Program-made: the position numbers and the translations under genes
NCBI GenBank assembly: GCA_045636145.1
Contig: JAZTWV010000033.1
Span: 1-53,305 of the forward strand
DNA length: 53,305 bases
DNA from: Flemingiibacterium sp045636145
GTDB taxonomy: Bacteria > Bacillota > Clostridia > Oscillospirales > CAG-272
Direction of reading: 5' to 3'
Shown here: positions 17,068 through 24,504 of the stretch, one piece after another
How the letters are laid out: every line of letters starts with the position of its first letter
Position numbering within the stretch: the stretch's first letter is position 1
The notes under the pieces: generated by a model
Databases searched by the model: none
What the model was told of the DNA's origin: nothing
The model's input: only the letters and a program-made list of their open reading frames with translations

Positions 17068-18183
17068 TTAATCTTCCGAAATCGAATCAACATATGCCAC
17101 GGCAAGATCAACTACCATCCCATAGCTTTTTTCGCCGGCAGACTGCCCCTGTGACTTAAGATAAGAGTCATTCAGAGCACTGCTGACATCGGCGGCAGTA
17201 TTATCGCGATATTTTTCAAAAAATTCATTGTATGCACGCATTTCCCGCTTCATTCTCACATCAAGAGACGAATAAAGCTCGGAAAATAGTTCTATGTCTG
17301 CCGTATACAGTGCTGAGCTTAGATATTCGTACATATTCATGTACGCACTGTAGCGTATATACGGGTCATCCGACATGGTGCAGACGAGAAATGCCATAAA
17401 ATTAGCTTCATTTTCAGGCATGATGCCTCGCTGATGGGCAAGCTCATGTGCCGCGGTAAACGGCAGATTGTAGTCGGGAAAATTCACGTTTATATTGGCT
17501 TCACCGGTGTAATAGGTATACATTCCCGAAATGTGTGTATAGGTCATGGGCTCGGAGAGAGCGATTGGCTTAATGCGTGACGTGAGCCGTGGGATAAAGT
17601 GATATTTATCCGAGGTGCGGTCATATGCCGTAAGCAAAAGTCTGTTCATTTCTTTAACCGAATATGGCATGACCGAGCTTCCGCCATAATTGTAATTTAT
17701 AAATTCAAGCTCCTCGTCTATCTTCTCTGCCATATATACAGCGGTATCATAAAGCTCCTCTGCACTGACGGGATTTTGAGTAAGCTCCAGCTTATCTCCA
17801 AGCGGCGTTCCGTTATATGCCACAGCGGAAGAAAACACGAAAAGCGTATAAAGCAGTGACAGCACCGACGAAAGTCCCACCACATACCGCACTCCGGCAC
17901 GGGTGCTTCGATTTACGGATTTAACGCAGAAAGCAAGCGTTAACACAAACAGCACGGGAATAAAAATTATAAGCGTTTCCGCCAAAGATAACGGAAATAT
18001 GCTTGTAACAACAGCAAAAATGCCGCGTATGACCGAGCTTACATATCTGTTTACAAAATCGGAAAAAACCGCCGATTTCTCGCTTATTATGTGCACCCCG
18101 GCGGCAAAAATCGCCACAGCAAAGAAAACTAAGCTAAAGCGCGGACAGTATCTTTTTAATATACCTGCTCTAATCACGGGCAC
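17068..18183 (-). CDS. DUF3810 membrane protein with HExxH metalloprotease-like motif
   Basis: About 371 residues with three likely transmembrane helices in the first 125 residues and a large C-terminal domain. AAHELAHQRG carries an HExxH zinc motif, with NEANFMAFL downstream supplying a plausible third ligand. This matches the DUF3810 family, whose function I do not know; proteolysis is inferred from the motif only. The start is uncertain: GTG 18183 sits six bases after GAGG, while TTG 18195 and GTG 18177 are also possible. It overlaps the end of the pseudouridine synthase gene and lies 17 bp before the deacetylase gene. Confidence 0.8.
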   Translation of the reverse strand: MPVIRAGILKRYCPRFSLVFFAVAIFAAGVHIISEKSAVFSDFVNRYVSSVIRGIFAVVTSIFPLSLAETLIIFIPVLFVLTLAFCVKSVNRSTRAGVRYVVGLSSVLSLLYTLFVFSSAVAYNGTPLGDKLELTQNPVSAEELYDTAVYMAEKIDEELEFINYNYGGSSVMPYSVKEMNRLLLTAYDRTSDKYHFIPRLTSRIKPIALSEPMTYTHISGMYTYYTGEANINVNFPDYNLPFTAAHELAHQRGIMPENEANFMAFLVCTMSDDPYIRYSAYMNMYEYLSSALYTADIELFSELYSSLDVRMKREMRAYNEFFEKYRDNTAADVSSALNDSYLKSQGQSAGEKSYGMVVDLAVAYVDSISED

Positions 18184-19102
18184 ACGTCCCCTCAATGAAG
18201 CTTTTCAGCTCCGCCATATCACAGGGCAGGTCTGCGGTAATATTTAGTACCCGATCACCAAAATCTATCTTCAGCGACGAGGCGTGGAGTGCCTGCCGTG
18301 TCATGCGCTTATCGTATTCGGTGGGTGTAGTCTCGGCACTTCCGTAGAAGCCGTCACCAACTATAGGGCATCCCATATGGGCAAAATGAACGCGGAGCTG
18401 ATGCGTGCGCCCTGTTACAGGCTCCGCCTGTACTACGGATGCGTCACTGCCCCGAAGCAGAGTTTTATATACTGTCAGCGCAGGCTTTGAGCCGTCCGTA
18501 CCATCGCCACATACTTCGCGGAGCATTATAGTCCCCTCCTGCCGCTTTACGGGAGCATTTATCTCTCCCTCAGAGGGTTCAATCTTTCCGTTTAAAACGG
18601 CAATATACTGCTTTCGTATTTTGCCCGACTGCATAAGCGTTGTAAGATTTGCGGCGGCAATCCTGTTTTTGGCAACAAGCACCACGCCGCTTGTATCGCG
18701 GTCAAGGCGGTTTATTGCACGAAACACAAAGGGTATCCCACGCGATGAATAATAATAGGCAAGTCCGTTGGCAAGAGTATCCTCAAAATGACCGAGAGAC
18801 GGGTGGGTCGCCGTTCCAAAGGGTTTGTTAACGGCAACGATATCATCGTCCTCGTAAAGTATATCAAGCTCCATTTTTGTTGGAACAAGCAGCTCATTTT
18901 CATCCTCGCGCCGATCATCCGCCGCAATACTCAGTGTATCGCCGATTTTCAGCACGTAGCGCACAGTAACGTGTTCCCCGTTCACGGTTATGCCGTCCGC
19001 ACGCTTTTTTAAGTGAGTTATAAGTCCCCGTGATATATGATTTTTATAAAGCCATTCCTTTACGGTGAGTCCGGCATATTCTTCATTTATAAGTAGTTTC
19101 AA
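18170..19102 (-). CDS. RluA/RluD-family pseudouridine synthase
   Basis: Isomerises uridines in 23S rRNA or tRNA. The N-terminal S4 RNA-binding domain (about 10-70, with SRGLITHLKKRADGITVNG) is followed by the catalytic domain with NRLDRDTSG, holding the catalytic aspartate, then TGRTHQLRVHFAHMGCPIVGD. The 310-residue length is typical of RluD-like proteins of Firmicutes (YlyB/YhcT/YjbO group). The exact target cannot be told. It is the first gene after the promoter at 19140 and so heads the Wal operon. A GCGGAGG site precedes the ATG. Confidence 0.9.
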   Translation of the reverse strand: MKLLINEEYAGLTVKEWLYKNHISRGLITHLKKRADGITVNGEHVTVRYVLKIGDTLSIAADDRREDENELLVPTKMELDILYEDDDIVAVNKPFGTATHPSLGHFEDTLANGLAYYYSSRGIPFVFRAINRLDRDTSGVVLVAKNRIAAANLTTLMQSGKIRKQYIAVLNGKIEPSEGEINAPVKRQEGTIMLREVCGDGTDGSKPALTVYKTLLRGSDASVVQAEPVTGRTHQLRVHFAHMGCPIVGDGFYGSAETTPTEYDKRMTRQALHASSLKIDFGDRVLNITADLPCDMAELKSFIEGTCARD

Positions 19103-19139
19103 AACGCCGTCCTCCGCAAAGTATAATTACCTACTTTAT

Positions 19140-19168
19140 ATTATAACACTATTTTACAGTAATATCAA
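19140..19168 (-). promoter_or_regulatory. Promoter of the rluD-like ... yycI operon
   Basis: Minus-strand TTGATA (19168-19163), 17 bases, TATAAT (19145-19140). Seven genes follow on the same strand with gaps of 3 to 75 bases or overlaps and no terminator was seen before yycI ends. Confidence 0.75.
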
Positions 19169-19190
19169 GTGATTTTCGAGAATTGGCGCA

Positions 19191-19240
19191 AAAAAACATA
19201 TGCACCTCCAAAGTCAGACGCCTTTGGAGGTGCATATTTT
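19191..19240 (-). terminator. Terminator of the scfB-decarboxylase unit
   Basis: A perfect 16-bp stem (19198-19213 with 19222-19237), followed on the minus strand by a run of T (complement of 19190-19196). One of the strongest terminators in the window. Confidence 0.9.
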
Positions 19241-19248
19241 GTGTAAAA

Positions 19249-20589
19249 TCAAGTTTTTACTACCCTTACCTTATCTACTGCGTAATATTCAAACAGTGCG
19301 GCGGATTTTTCGCATATGCGCTCACCGCAGGCAAGTATCGGTATTGCCGGTGGGCATGACACATTGGCATCAGACAGCACACGCCCTACAGAATCTTTCA
19401 CAGAAACGATCTCGGACGGTGCAAGCATAGCTTCTCTTATGCTCATAGCCTTTGCGGCAATTGGCGCAGGTGGGGGAAGCGTTTTTATAGGCGTTCTAGC
19501 CGCAATCTCCGAAAATGCTTTCAGCACCGAAGAATAAACGCCATCCCCAAGCTCCGGTGTAAACATCATAACGCAGTTGTCGGGGTCGGAAAATTCGCAC
19601 ACTATTCCGCGCTCCGAAAGGCACTTTGCAAGCTCATCACCTGTATACCCCACCGATTTCGGCTTAACGTTAATCTTCAGCGGTTCATTATACTCTACAT
19701 CATATCCCATCGCGCCAAGGGATTTTGATAAACGCCGCACGTTATCCGTACATTCTAAGAGCCGGCGTCGCCAATCGCCGTCCATATATGCGTTTGCCGC
19801 ATCAAGCGAGCGAAGTATAAGATATGACGGACTTGTAGAGGCAAACATCGCCATTGCTCTCTCGCACTGCTCCGAAAACATAGCAGGAGCATTTTTCGAA
19901 ATGTGAAGATATGCTCCCCCTGTCAGTACAGGCAGAGTTTTATGTGAAGAGTCCGTGCACATATCCGCCGAAAGAGCCATAGGATGCAGTGATGATTCGA
20001 GAAAGTTAAGATATGCACCATGAGCATTGTCAACAAGCAGTAATACGCCATGCTTATGACACACACGCGCAATACCGGCAACATCGGATAGGTGTCCGAG
20101 GTAGTCGGGAGATGTAATATAGACAGCACATGGCAGGTGATCCATTGAAACAAGCTTTTTTTCAAGCTCCGACGGGTCAATGTCGCAGGAAATAATGCCG
20201 CCGTTGTCCTCATACAGCCATTCAACCGAAAGATCAAGCATTGCCGCGGCGCACATAAACGACTTATGGGCATTTCGACCTGCGGCGATGATCGGTTCGC
20301 GTCCCATCTCCTTGGCATACAGCAAAGCAAGACAGAGCATAGCACGAATAGACAACGATGATCCCTCCGCGGAATACACCGTCCTTGCCGCACCGAAAAG
20401 TGCCGCCGCATTATCCTCACTCTCGCGTATTATGCCACCGGAATGATACAGCACGTCTGCACCGTCGATTTCGGTTATATCGTAAGGCTCAGCCCCCGTC
20501 AGCACCGCGCCCTTGTGCCCCGGCATATGGAGACGGATGGGATTTTTCTTGGCGTAACGATCAATAAAATCGCAAATAGGCGTATTCAT
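19249..20589 (-). CDS. Orn/Lys/Arg decarboxylase-family PLP enzyme
   Basis: A 446-residue fold-type I PLP protein of the Orn/Lys/Arg decarboxylase major-domain family (the Bacillus YaaO/SpeA group). RLHMPGHKG near the N terminus, HKSFM, DNAHGAYL and the PLP lysine in DSSHKTLPVLTGGAYLHI are seen, and the C-terminal domain is shorter than in the large E. coli enzymes. The substrate cannot be read; lysine, ornithine and arginine are all possible. Its ATG overlaps the stop of scfB by one base (TAATG), so it is translationally coupled to the SCIFF maturase. Whether it acts in that pathway is unknown. Confidence 0.88.
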   Translation of the reverse strand: MNTPICDFIDRYAKKNPIRLHMPGHKGAVLTGAEPYDITEIDGADVLYHSGGIIRESEDNAAALFGAARTVYSAEGSSLSIRAMLCLALLYAKEMGREPIIAAGRNAHKSFMCAAAMLDLSVEWLYEDNGGIISCDIDPSELEKKLVSMDHLPCAVYITSPDYLGHLSDVAGIARVCHKHGVLLLVDNAHGAYLNFLESSLHPMALSADMCTDSSHKTLPVLTGGAYLHISKNAPAMFSEQCERAMAMFASTSPSYLILRSLDAANAYMDGDWRRRLLECTDNVRRLSKSLGAMGYDVEYNEPLKINVKPKSVGYTGDELAKCLSERGIVCEFSDPDNCVMMFTPELGDGVYSSVLKAFSEIAARTPIKTLPPPAPIAAKAMSIREAMLAPSEIVSVKDSVGRVLSDANVSCPPAIPILACGERICEKSAALFEYYAVDKVRVVKT

Positions 20590-21956
20590 TATTCTTCAAG
20601 GGTCTTGGCGGCTTCCAGCATTATAGCGCATTCCATGCGCTTGCGGAAAAGCTCGCATCCGTATCTGTATATGCCGTTTACCGAGCCTGTTGCATGATAT
20701 GCGTTTGCGGCACATCCGCCTGAGCAGTAAAGCTTCGCCCAGCAATCGCGGCATTCCGGTCTTGTATAAACGTTGCAGGCGGCAAATTCGCACTGACATT
20801 CGGTATTTGTAACACCGTCCCACACATTGCCGAGCTTGAATTTCTCCTCACCCACAAACTGATGGCAGGGGTACAGATCGCCCCACGGTGTGACCGCCAT
20901 GTATTCCGTGCCCGAACCGCAGCCCGAAATACGCTTGTATATGCATGGACCGCCCTTCAGGTCTATCATGTAATGGTAGAATGTAAACGGCTTGCCTGCG
21001 CGGTGACGCTCAAGCATAAGTTCAGCAAGCTTTTCATACTGCTCAAGCACTATAGGAAGATCCTCGGCAGTAAGTGCGGACGGATCGCCCTCGGGGCAAA
21101 CCACAGGCTCCATTGACAGCTCATTGAAGCCAAGATCAAGCATAGTTTTTATATCCTCAAGGAAATCGGGATTTGCATGGGTGAATGTTCCGCGCATATA
21201 GTAATTTTTGCCCCCGCGCGCCTCCACCATCTTCTGGAATTTGGGAACGATTCGCTCCCAGCTTCCGTTTCCTGCCAAGTCCACACGGAAGCGGTCGTGA
21301 ACCTCTTTTCTTCCGTCAAGAGACAGCACCACATTAGAGCACTCGCGGTTAGCAAAATCTATAACATCATCATCAATAAGCAGACCGTTTGTGGTAAGGG
21401 TGAAGCGGAAGTTTTTACCTGCCGCCTTTTCCACGGAACGGGCATATGCCACAAGTTGCTTTACAACATCAAAATTCATAAGCGGCTCGCCGCCGAAGAA
21501 GTCGACTTCAAGATTACGGCGTGTGCCGGAATTGGCGATAAGAAAATCAAGAGCCTGCTTTCCCACCTCATAGCTCATAACAGCACGCTCACCGTGATAC
21601 TTACCCTGACTTGCAAAGCAATACGAGCAGTTAAGATTACAGCTGTGGGCAATATGTAAGCATAAAGCCTTTACCACACCCTTGGATTTTTCCTTAAGAT
21701 TTCCCGCAAGCGGCTCAAAGGTATCATCGGCAAAAAGCTGTCCTGCGGATCGAAGCTCCTCTATCTGCGCACAGCATTCATCAAATTCCGCCTCGGTGAT
21801 ATTGTGTTTTTTGACGGTTTCAGCCTTCAATACTGCCTTGTCGGTATTTTCATAGCCTTCAATAATGTCATACGCCACCTCGTCCACCACATGAACTGAG
21901 CCGGAATAGATATCAAGCACAATATTAAGTCCACCGAGCTTATAACAATGTATCAT
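20589..21956 (-). CDS. scfB: SCIFF peptide maturase, radical SAM/SPASM protein
   Basis: Installs thioether cross-links in the SCIFF precursor encoded just upstream. The 455 residues comprise an N-terminal peptide-binding region (RiPP recognition element type), the radical-SAM cluster motif CNLNCSYC, FFGGEPLMNF, TLTTNGLLID, and a cysteine-rich SPASM region near the C terminus (ISGCGSGTEY, GDLYPCHQF, ACNVYTRPECRDCW, YCSGGC) for two more iron-sulfur clusters. The start ATG 21956 follows AGGAGAAC. The gene lies 75 bp after scfA with a terminator between, so some read-through is expected to give less enzyme than peptide. It overlaps the next gene by one base. Confidence 0.95.
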   Translation of the reverse strand: MIHCYKLGGLNIVLDIYSGSVHVVDEVAYDIIEGYENTDKAVLKAETVKKHNITEAEFDECCAQIEELRSAGQLFADDTFEPLAGNLKEKSKGVVKALCLHIAHSCNLNCSYCFASQGKYHGERAVMSYEVGKQALDFLIANSGTRRNLEVDFFGGEPLMNFDVVKQLVAYARSVEKAAGKNFRFTLTTNGLLIDDDVIDFANRECSNVVLSLDGRKEVHDRFRVDLAGNGSWERIVPKFQKMVEARGGKNYYMRGTFTHANPDFLEDIKTMLDLGFNELSMEPVVCPEGDPSALTAEDLPIVLEQYEKLAELMLERHRAGKPFTFYHYMIDLKGGPCIYKRISGCGSGTEYMAVTPWGDLYPCHQFVGEEKFKLGNVWDGVTNTECQCEFAACNVYTRPECRDCWAKLYCSGGCAANAYHATGSVNGIYRYGCELFRKRMECAIMLEAAKTLEE

Positions 21957-21994
21957 TATCTGTTCTCCTAAGTTATTTGCTGATTATTATAAAT

Positions 21995-22024
21995 CAAAAA
22001 AGCCGCCACATGGCGGCTTTTTTC
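21995..22024. terminator. Terminator between scfA and scfB
   Basis: Stem AAAGCCGCCA / TGGCGGCTTT with a two-base loop, flanked by an A run on the left and a T run on the right, so it works on either strand. It should limit transcription from scfA into scfB and set a high peptide-to-enzyme ratio. Confidence 0.85.
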
Positions 22025-22030
22025 ATTGAC

Positions 22031-22306
22031 TTACTTTTCGCAAGCCTGATTTGCAATACCGCAGCTGGTCTTGCACGCGGACAGGCAGGAGGTCTGGCAC
22101 TCACCGCAGCCGCCGTTCTTTGCGCTGTCGCAAAGGCTCTTGGTAGCAAGAGTCTTGATACGGGAGGTCTTGCTCTCGCAAGTCTGATTTGCAATACCGC
22201 AGCTGGTCTTGCAAGCGGACTGGCAAGAGGTCTGGCACTCGCCGCAGCCGCCGTTCTTTGCGCTGTCGCAAAGGCTCTTGGTATTTAAAGTAGTAATATG
22301 TTTCAT
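22031..22306 (-). CDS. scfA: SCIFF ranthipeptide precursor, internally duplicated
   Basis: SCIFF precursors (six cysteines in forty-five residues) are small peptides cross-linked by a radical-SAM maturase. This one has 91 residues because the whole peptide is present twice: residues 6-45 recur at 52-91 with four differences (N8/A54, Q29/L75, T42/A88, S45/K91), joined by ESKTSRIK. Each half has seven cysteines (13, 21, 24, 28, 32, 36, 43 and each plus 46), one more than the classic six. The residue after the fifth core cysteine is glycine in both halves (SCGIANQ), where other SCIFF peptides known to me have threonine. AGGAG lies nine bases before the ATG, and a consensus promoter precedes it. 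Confidence 0.95.
   Translation of the reverse strand: MKHITTLNTKSLCDSAKNGGCGECQTSCQSACKTSCGIANQTCESKTSRIKTLATKSLCDSAKNGGCGECQTSCLSACKTSCGIANQACEK
22034..22291 (-). repeat. 138-bp tandem duplication within scfA
   Basis: Copy A (22172-22291) and copy B (22034-22153) are nearly identical DNA at a 138-bp period, with only a few substitutions. The high nucleotide identity, not just protein identity, suggests a recent duplication or ongoing homogenisation. Confidence 0.92.
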
Positions 22307-22347
22307 TTTATGTACTCCTTGTGATGTGATTTTGCATTATTATTTAT

Positions 22348-22376
22348 ATTATATCACGCAAAACGCGCCATGTCAA
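22348..22376 (-). promoter_or_regulatory. Promoter of scfA
   Basis: Minus-strand TTGACA (22376-22371), 17 bases, TATAAT (22353-22348): a perfect sigma-A promoter about 42 bp before the start codon. This fits strong constitutive expression of the peptide. Confidence 0.85.
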
Positions 22377-22462
22377 CAGCGAGAGCGGAAAAAGTTAAAA
22401 TTTATTTTGGCTCACTTGTAAAAATTACCTGCACAAAAACTTTATTTTTTTTGAAAAACCTA

Positions 22463-22491
22463 TTGACAAACCTATTTTGTTGTGATATAAT
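22463..22491 (+). promoter_or_regulatory. Promoter of tRNA-Gln
   Basis: TTGACA (22463-22468), 17 bases, TATAAT (22486-22491), with a TG extended -10 element. It lies 24 bp before the tRNA. Confidence 0.88.
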
Positions 22492-22514
22492 ATTGTCCGT
22501 TGAAAAGATACCGT

Positions 22515-22588
22515 TGGGGATTTGTGTAACGGTAGCACGACAGACTCTGACTCTGTTTGTGGGGGTTCGAACCCCTCATCCCCAGCCA
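22515..22588 (+). tRNA. tRNA-Gln (CTG anticodon)
   Basis: A full cloverleaf: acceptor TGGGGAT with ATCCCCA, D arm GTGTAACGGTAGCAC, anticodon stem ACAGA/TCTGT with loop CTCTGAC (anticodon CTG, reading CAG), T arm GGGGG-TTCGAAC-CCCTC, discriminator G and encoded CCA. Confidence 0.93.
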
Positions 22589-22590
22589 AA

Positions 22591-22622
22591 AAAATCCGCA
22601 TTCGCAAGAATGCGGATTTTTT
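22591..22622 (+). terminator. Terminator after tRNA-Gln
   Basis: Stem AAATCCGCATTC / GAATGCGGATTT with loop GCAA, then TTTT. It starts three bases after the CCA end. Confidence 0.9.
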
Positions 22623-22700
22623 GTCGTTGTACGCATACGGAATAACGCTCTATTCCACGAAATGAACAAATTGCCGTAAAATCTCCGCAAGTTCGCGATA

Positions 22701-22735
22701 ATATAATTGACATTGTGTCAATTATATGTTAAAAT
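22701..22735 (+). promoter_or_regulatory. Promoter with overlapping perfect palindrome, TerB operon
   Basis: TTGACA (22707-22712), 17 bases, TAAAAT (22730-22735). The -35 lies inside an inverted repeat with 12-bp perfect arms and a 3-bp centre (22701-22712 and 22716-22727; core ATTGACA-TTG-TGTCAAT). A dimeric repressor bound here would block the promoter. No candidate repressor gene is adjacent. Confidence 0.75.
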
Positions 22736-22773
22736 AATATAATAACCAAAATACTGTGATCGGGGGTGAGAGT

Positions 22774-24504
22774 ATGAGCGATAATCCTAGGAATCTAAGT
22801 GATATTGACAACTTTTGGGACCTTGAGTCTCTTTTGCCGAAAAAACGTCCCGTTGTGCCCACCGCTCGCCGTTCAAACACCGACACAGTGGAATTGTCCG
22901 TAGGCTCCGATGATATCACCCCCGATAAAAGTGCGGCTATACCACCCCAAAATGACTCGGAATATCACCGTGAGCACTCATCTGCCGATACCGCACGAAA
23001 GCTAAATGAGCTTTCTATGAAGACAAGAGCGCAGGAATACCGCTCAAAGCCTCTTGATCCATACCTCATATACGAGCCAAAGGGCGGACTTATACGACGC
23101 GTAGAAGTGTCGGCATGGAATTCACGGTTCAACTTTTACGAAAATTTCAGTACAGATATCAAACGCCTTTGGTCGCGCACGTCCACACCCTGCGATCATG
23201 TTTCTTTCTTTTCATATGTTCCGCAGTATTCACAGCTTAAATACGCGCAGCTCAAATGGTATCTCTGGTGGCGTGACAATGTTCGCCGTGGCGTATATCT
23301 GAAAACCGATTTTTGCTATATACTTCTTTACATTTATGAAATAATCAACGCCCACGATCTTATAACGCCCACCGACGGGCTTTCACTGCTGTGCGCCATA
23401 TGGCTTAATTACCGCACCGAGCACCGCAGGCTTGACAGCTATATGTGCGATTGGCTGTGCGATTACTGCCTTGTCCATGCTCTTCCATGTCCCACAAAGC
23501 AGCTTGAGCCTATCCTTGGTGATGTTGTGGCGGCGGCGAATTTCAAGGAGTTTTACATTGACGGGGAAAGCGGAAGCTCTGCCGCCTGCCTTCTTTCATA
23601 TTCCTCATCCTACGATTGGCACAAGAGCCGATATGTTACATCTGAAAATGTAGCTCTCTTTGCAAAGCATATAAAAGCCGCATTTGAGAAAGCGTACCGC
23701 GAAATACTGTCGGAAAAGGATGACACTCTTGCAAAAGAATTCCGTATGGAGCGCACCGCATACGACGGCGCACTGTGCGTATATAATATGAAGCGTTCAA
23801 TCGCTGTGGAATATATATCATATACCCGCTCGCCGAAGTTCAGATTTGTTGTGACCGATATCATCAAATACAGTGAAAATCGCATACGAATGGCACTTGG
23901 AATCAAATCCAGGCTGAAAGTTGAATCGCTCACAGATAAACTTAAGGATTGTATTGACGAATACTTCGACAAATACCTGCCCGTACCGAAAAAGAAGCGT
24001 AATTCCGATAACGCCGAGGCTGATTCCATTAAAACCGCTTATGACAAGCTCTACGAGCCTGTCACCACATCGCTGTCACTTGAAAATGCCCTTGAAATAG
24101 AGAAAAATTCGTGGAACACCACCGATATACTCACCGCAGCCTTTGAGGAAGCGGACGAAGATGAAAAAATCACCGAAACCACTCCCATACCAAGAGCGGC
24201 GGCTGATGATTTCTCTTTTTCACCCGACACCGCACCTGTGTCCGTGGACTGCGAGGATGAATTTGCGGCATTTATCTGCGCTGTTGACGAGCCATCAAAA
24301 AAAGTGCTCTCTTTACTGTGTGACGGCAAGAGCAACGCTCTTAGCGATGTGTCTGCACAGCTTGGCATACTTCCGGATGCCCTCGCCGACAGAATAAATG
24401 AAGTAGCCTTTGATATTATAGGCGACAGCGTTATCGAATCTGGCGGCGACGGGTACAGGCTTATTTCCGATTATGAAGGAGATATAAGAAAATGGCTGAA
24501 ATAA
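22774..24504 (+). CDS. TerB_N / TerB_C domain protein
   Basis: A 576-residue cytoplasmic protein. A low-complexity N-terminal tail (about 1-75) leads to a TerB_N-type domain: RVEVSAWNSRFNFYENF, FFSYVPQYSQLKYAQLKWYLWWR and YILLYIYEIINA are characteristic. The middle is helical, and the last 85 residues look like TerB_C. These domains are named after tellurite-resistance TerB but occur widely in phage-defence and stress loci; no biochemical function is known to me. The start ATG 22774 has GGGGGTGAG upstream; GTG 22756 would place that site inside the gene. It is the first gene of an operon with a BrxD-like ATPase and a BrxHI-like helicase. Confidence 0.85.
   Translation: MSDNPRNLSDIDNFWDLESLLPKKRPVVPTARRSNTDTVELSVGSDDITPDKSAAIPPQNDSEYHREHSSADTARKLNELSMKTRAQEYRSKPLDPYLIYEPKGGLIRRVEVSAWNSRFNFYENFSTDIKRLWSRTSTPCDHVSFFSYVPQYSQLKYAQLKWYLWWRDNVRRGVYLKTDFCYILLYIYEIINAHDLITPTDGLSLLCAIWLNYRTEHRRLDSYMCDWLCDYCLVHALPCPTKQLEPILGDVVAAANFKEFYIDGESGSSAACLLSYSSSYDWHKSRYVTSENVALFAKHIKAAFEKAYREILSEKDDTLAKEFRMERTAYDGALCVYNMKRSIAVEYISYTRSPKFRFVVTDIIKYSENRIRMALGIKSRLKVESLTDKLKDCIDEYFDKYLPVPKKKRNSDNAEADSIKTAYDKLYEPVTTSLSLENALEIEKNSWNTTDILTAAFEEADEDEKITETTPIPRAAADDFSFSPDTAPVSVDCEDEFAAFICAVDEPSKKVLSLLCDGKSNALSDVSAQLGILPDALADRINEVAFDIIGDSVIESGGDGYRLISDYEGDIRKWLK

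Noticed and set aside
21977..22288. Plus-strand frame opposite scfA that also shows an internal repeat
   Set aside because: It is the complement of the duplicated SCIFF gene, has no ribosome-binding site of its own and begins before the terminator stem.
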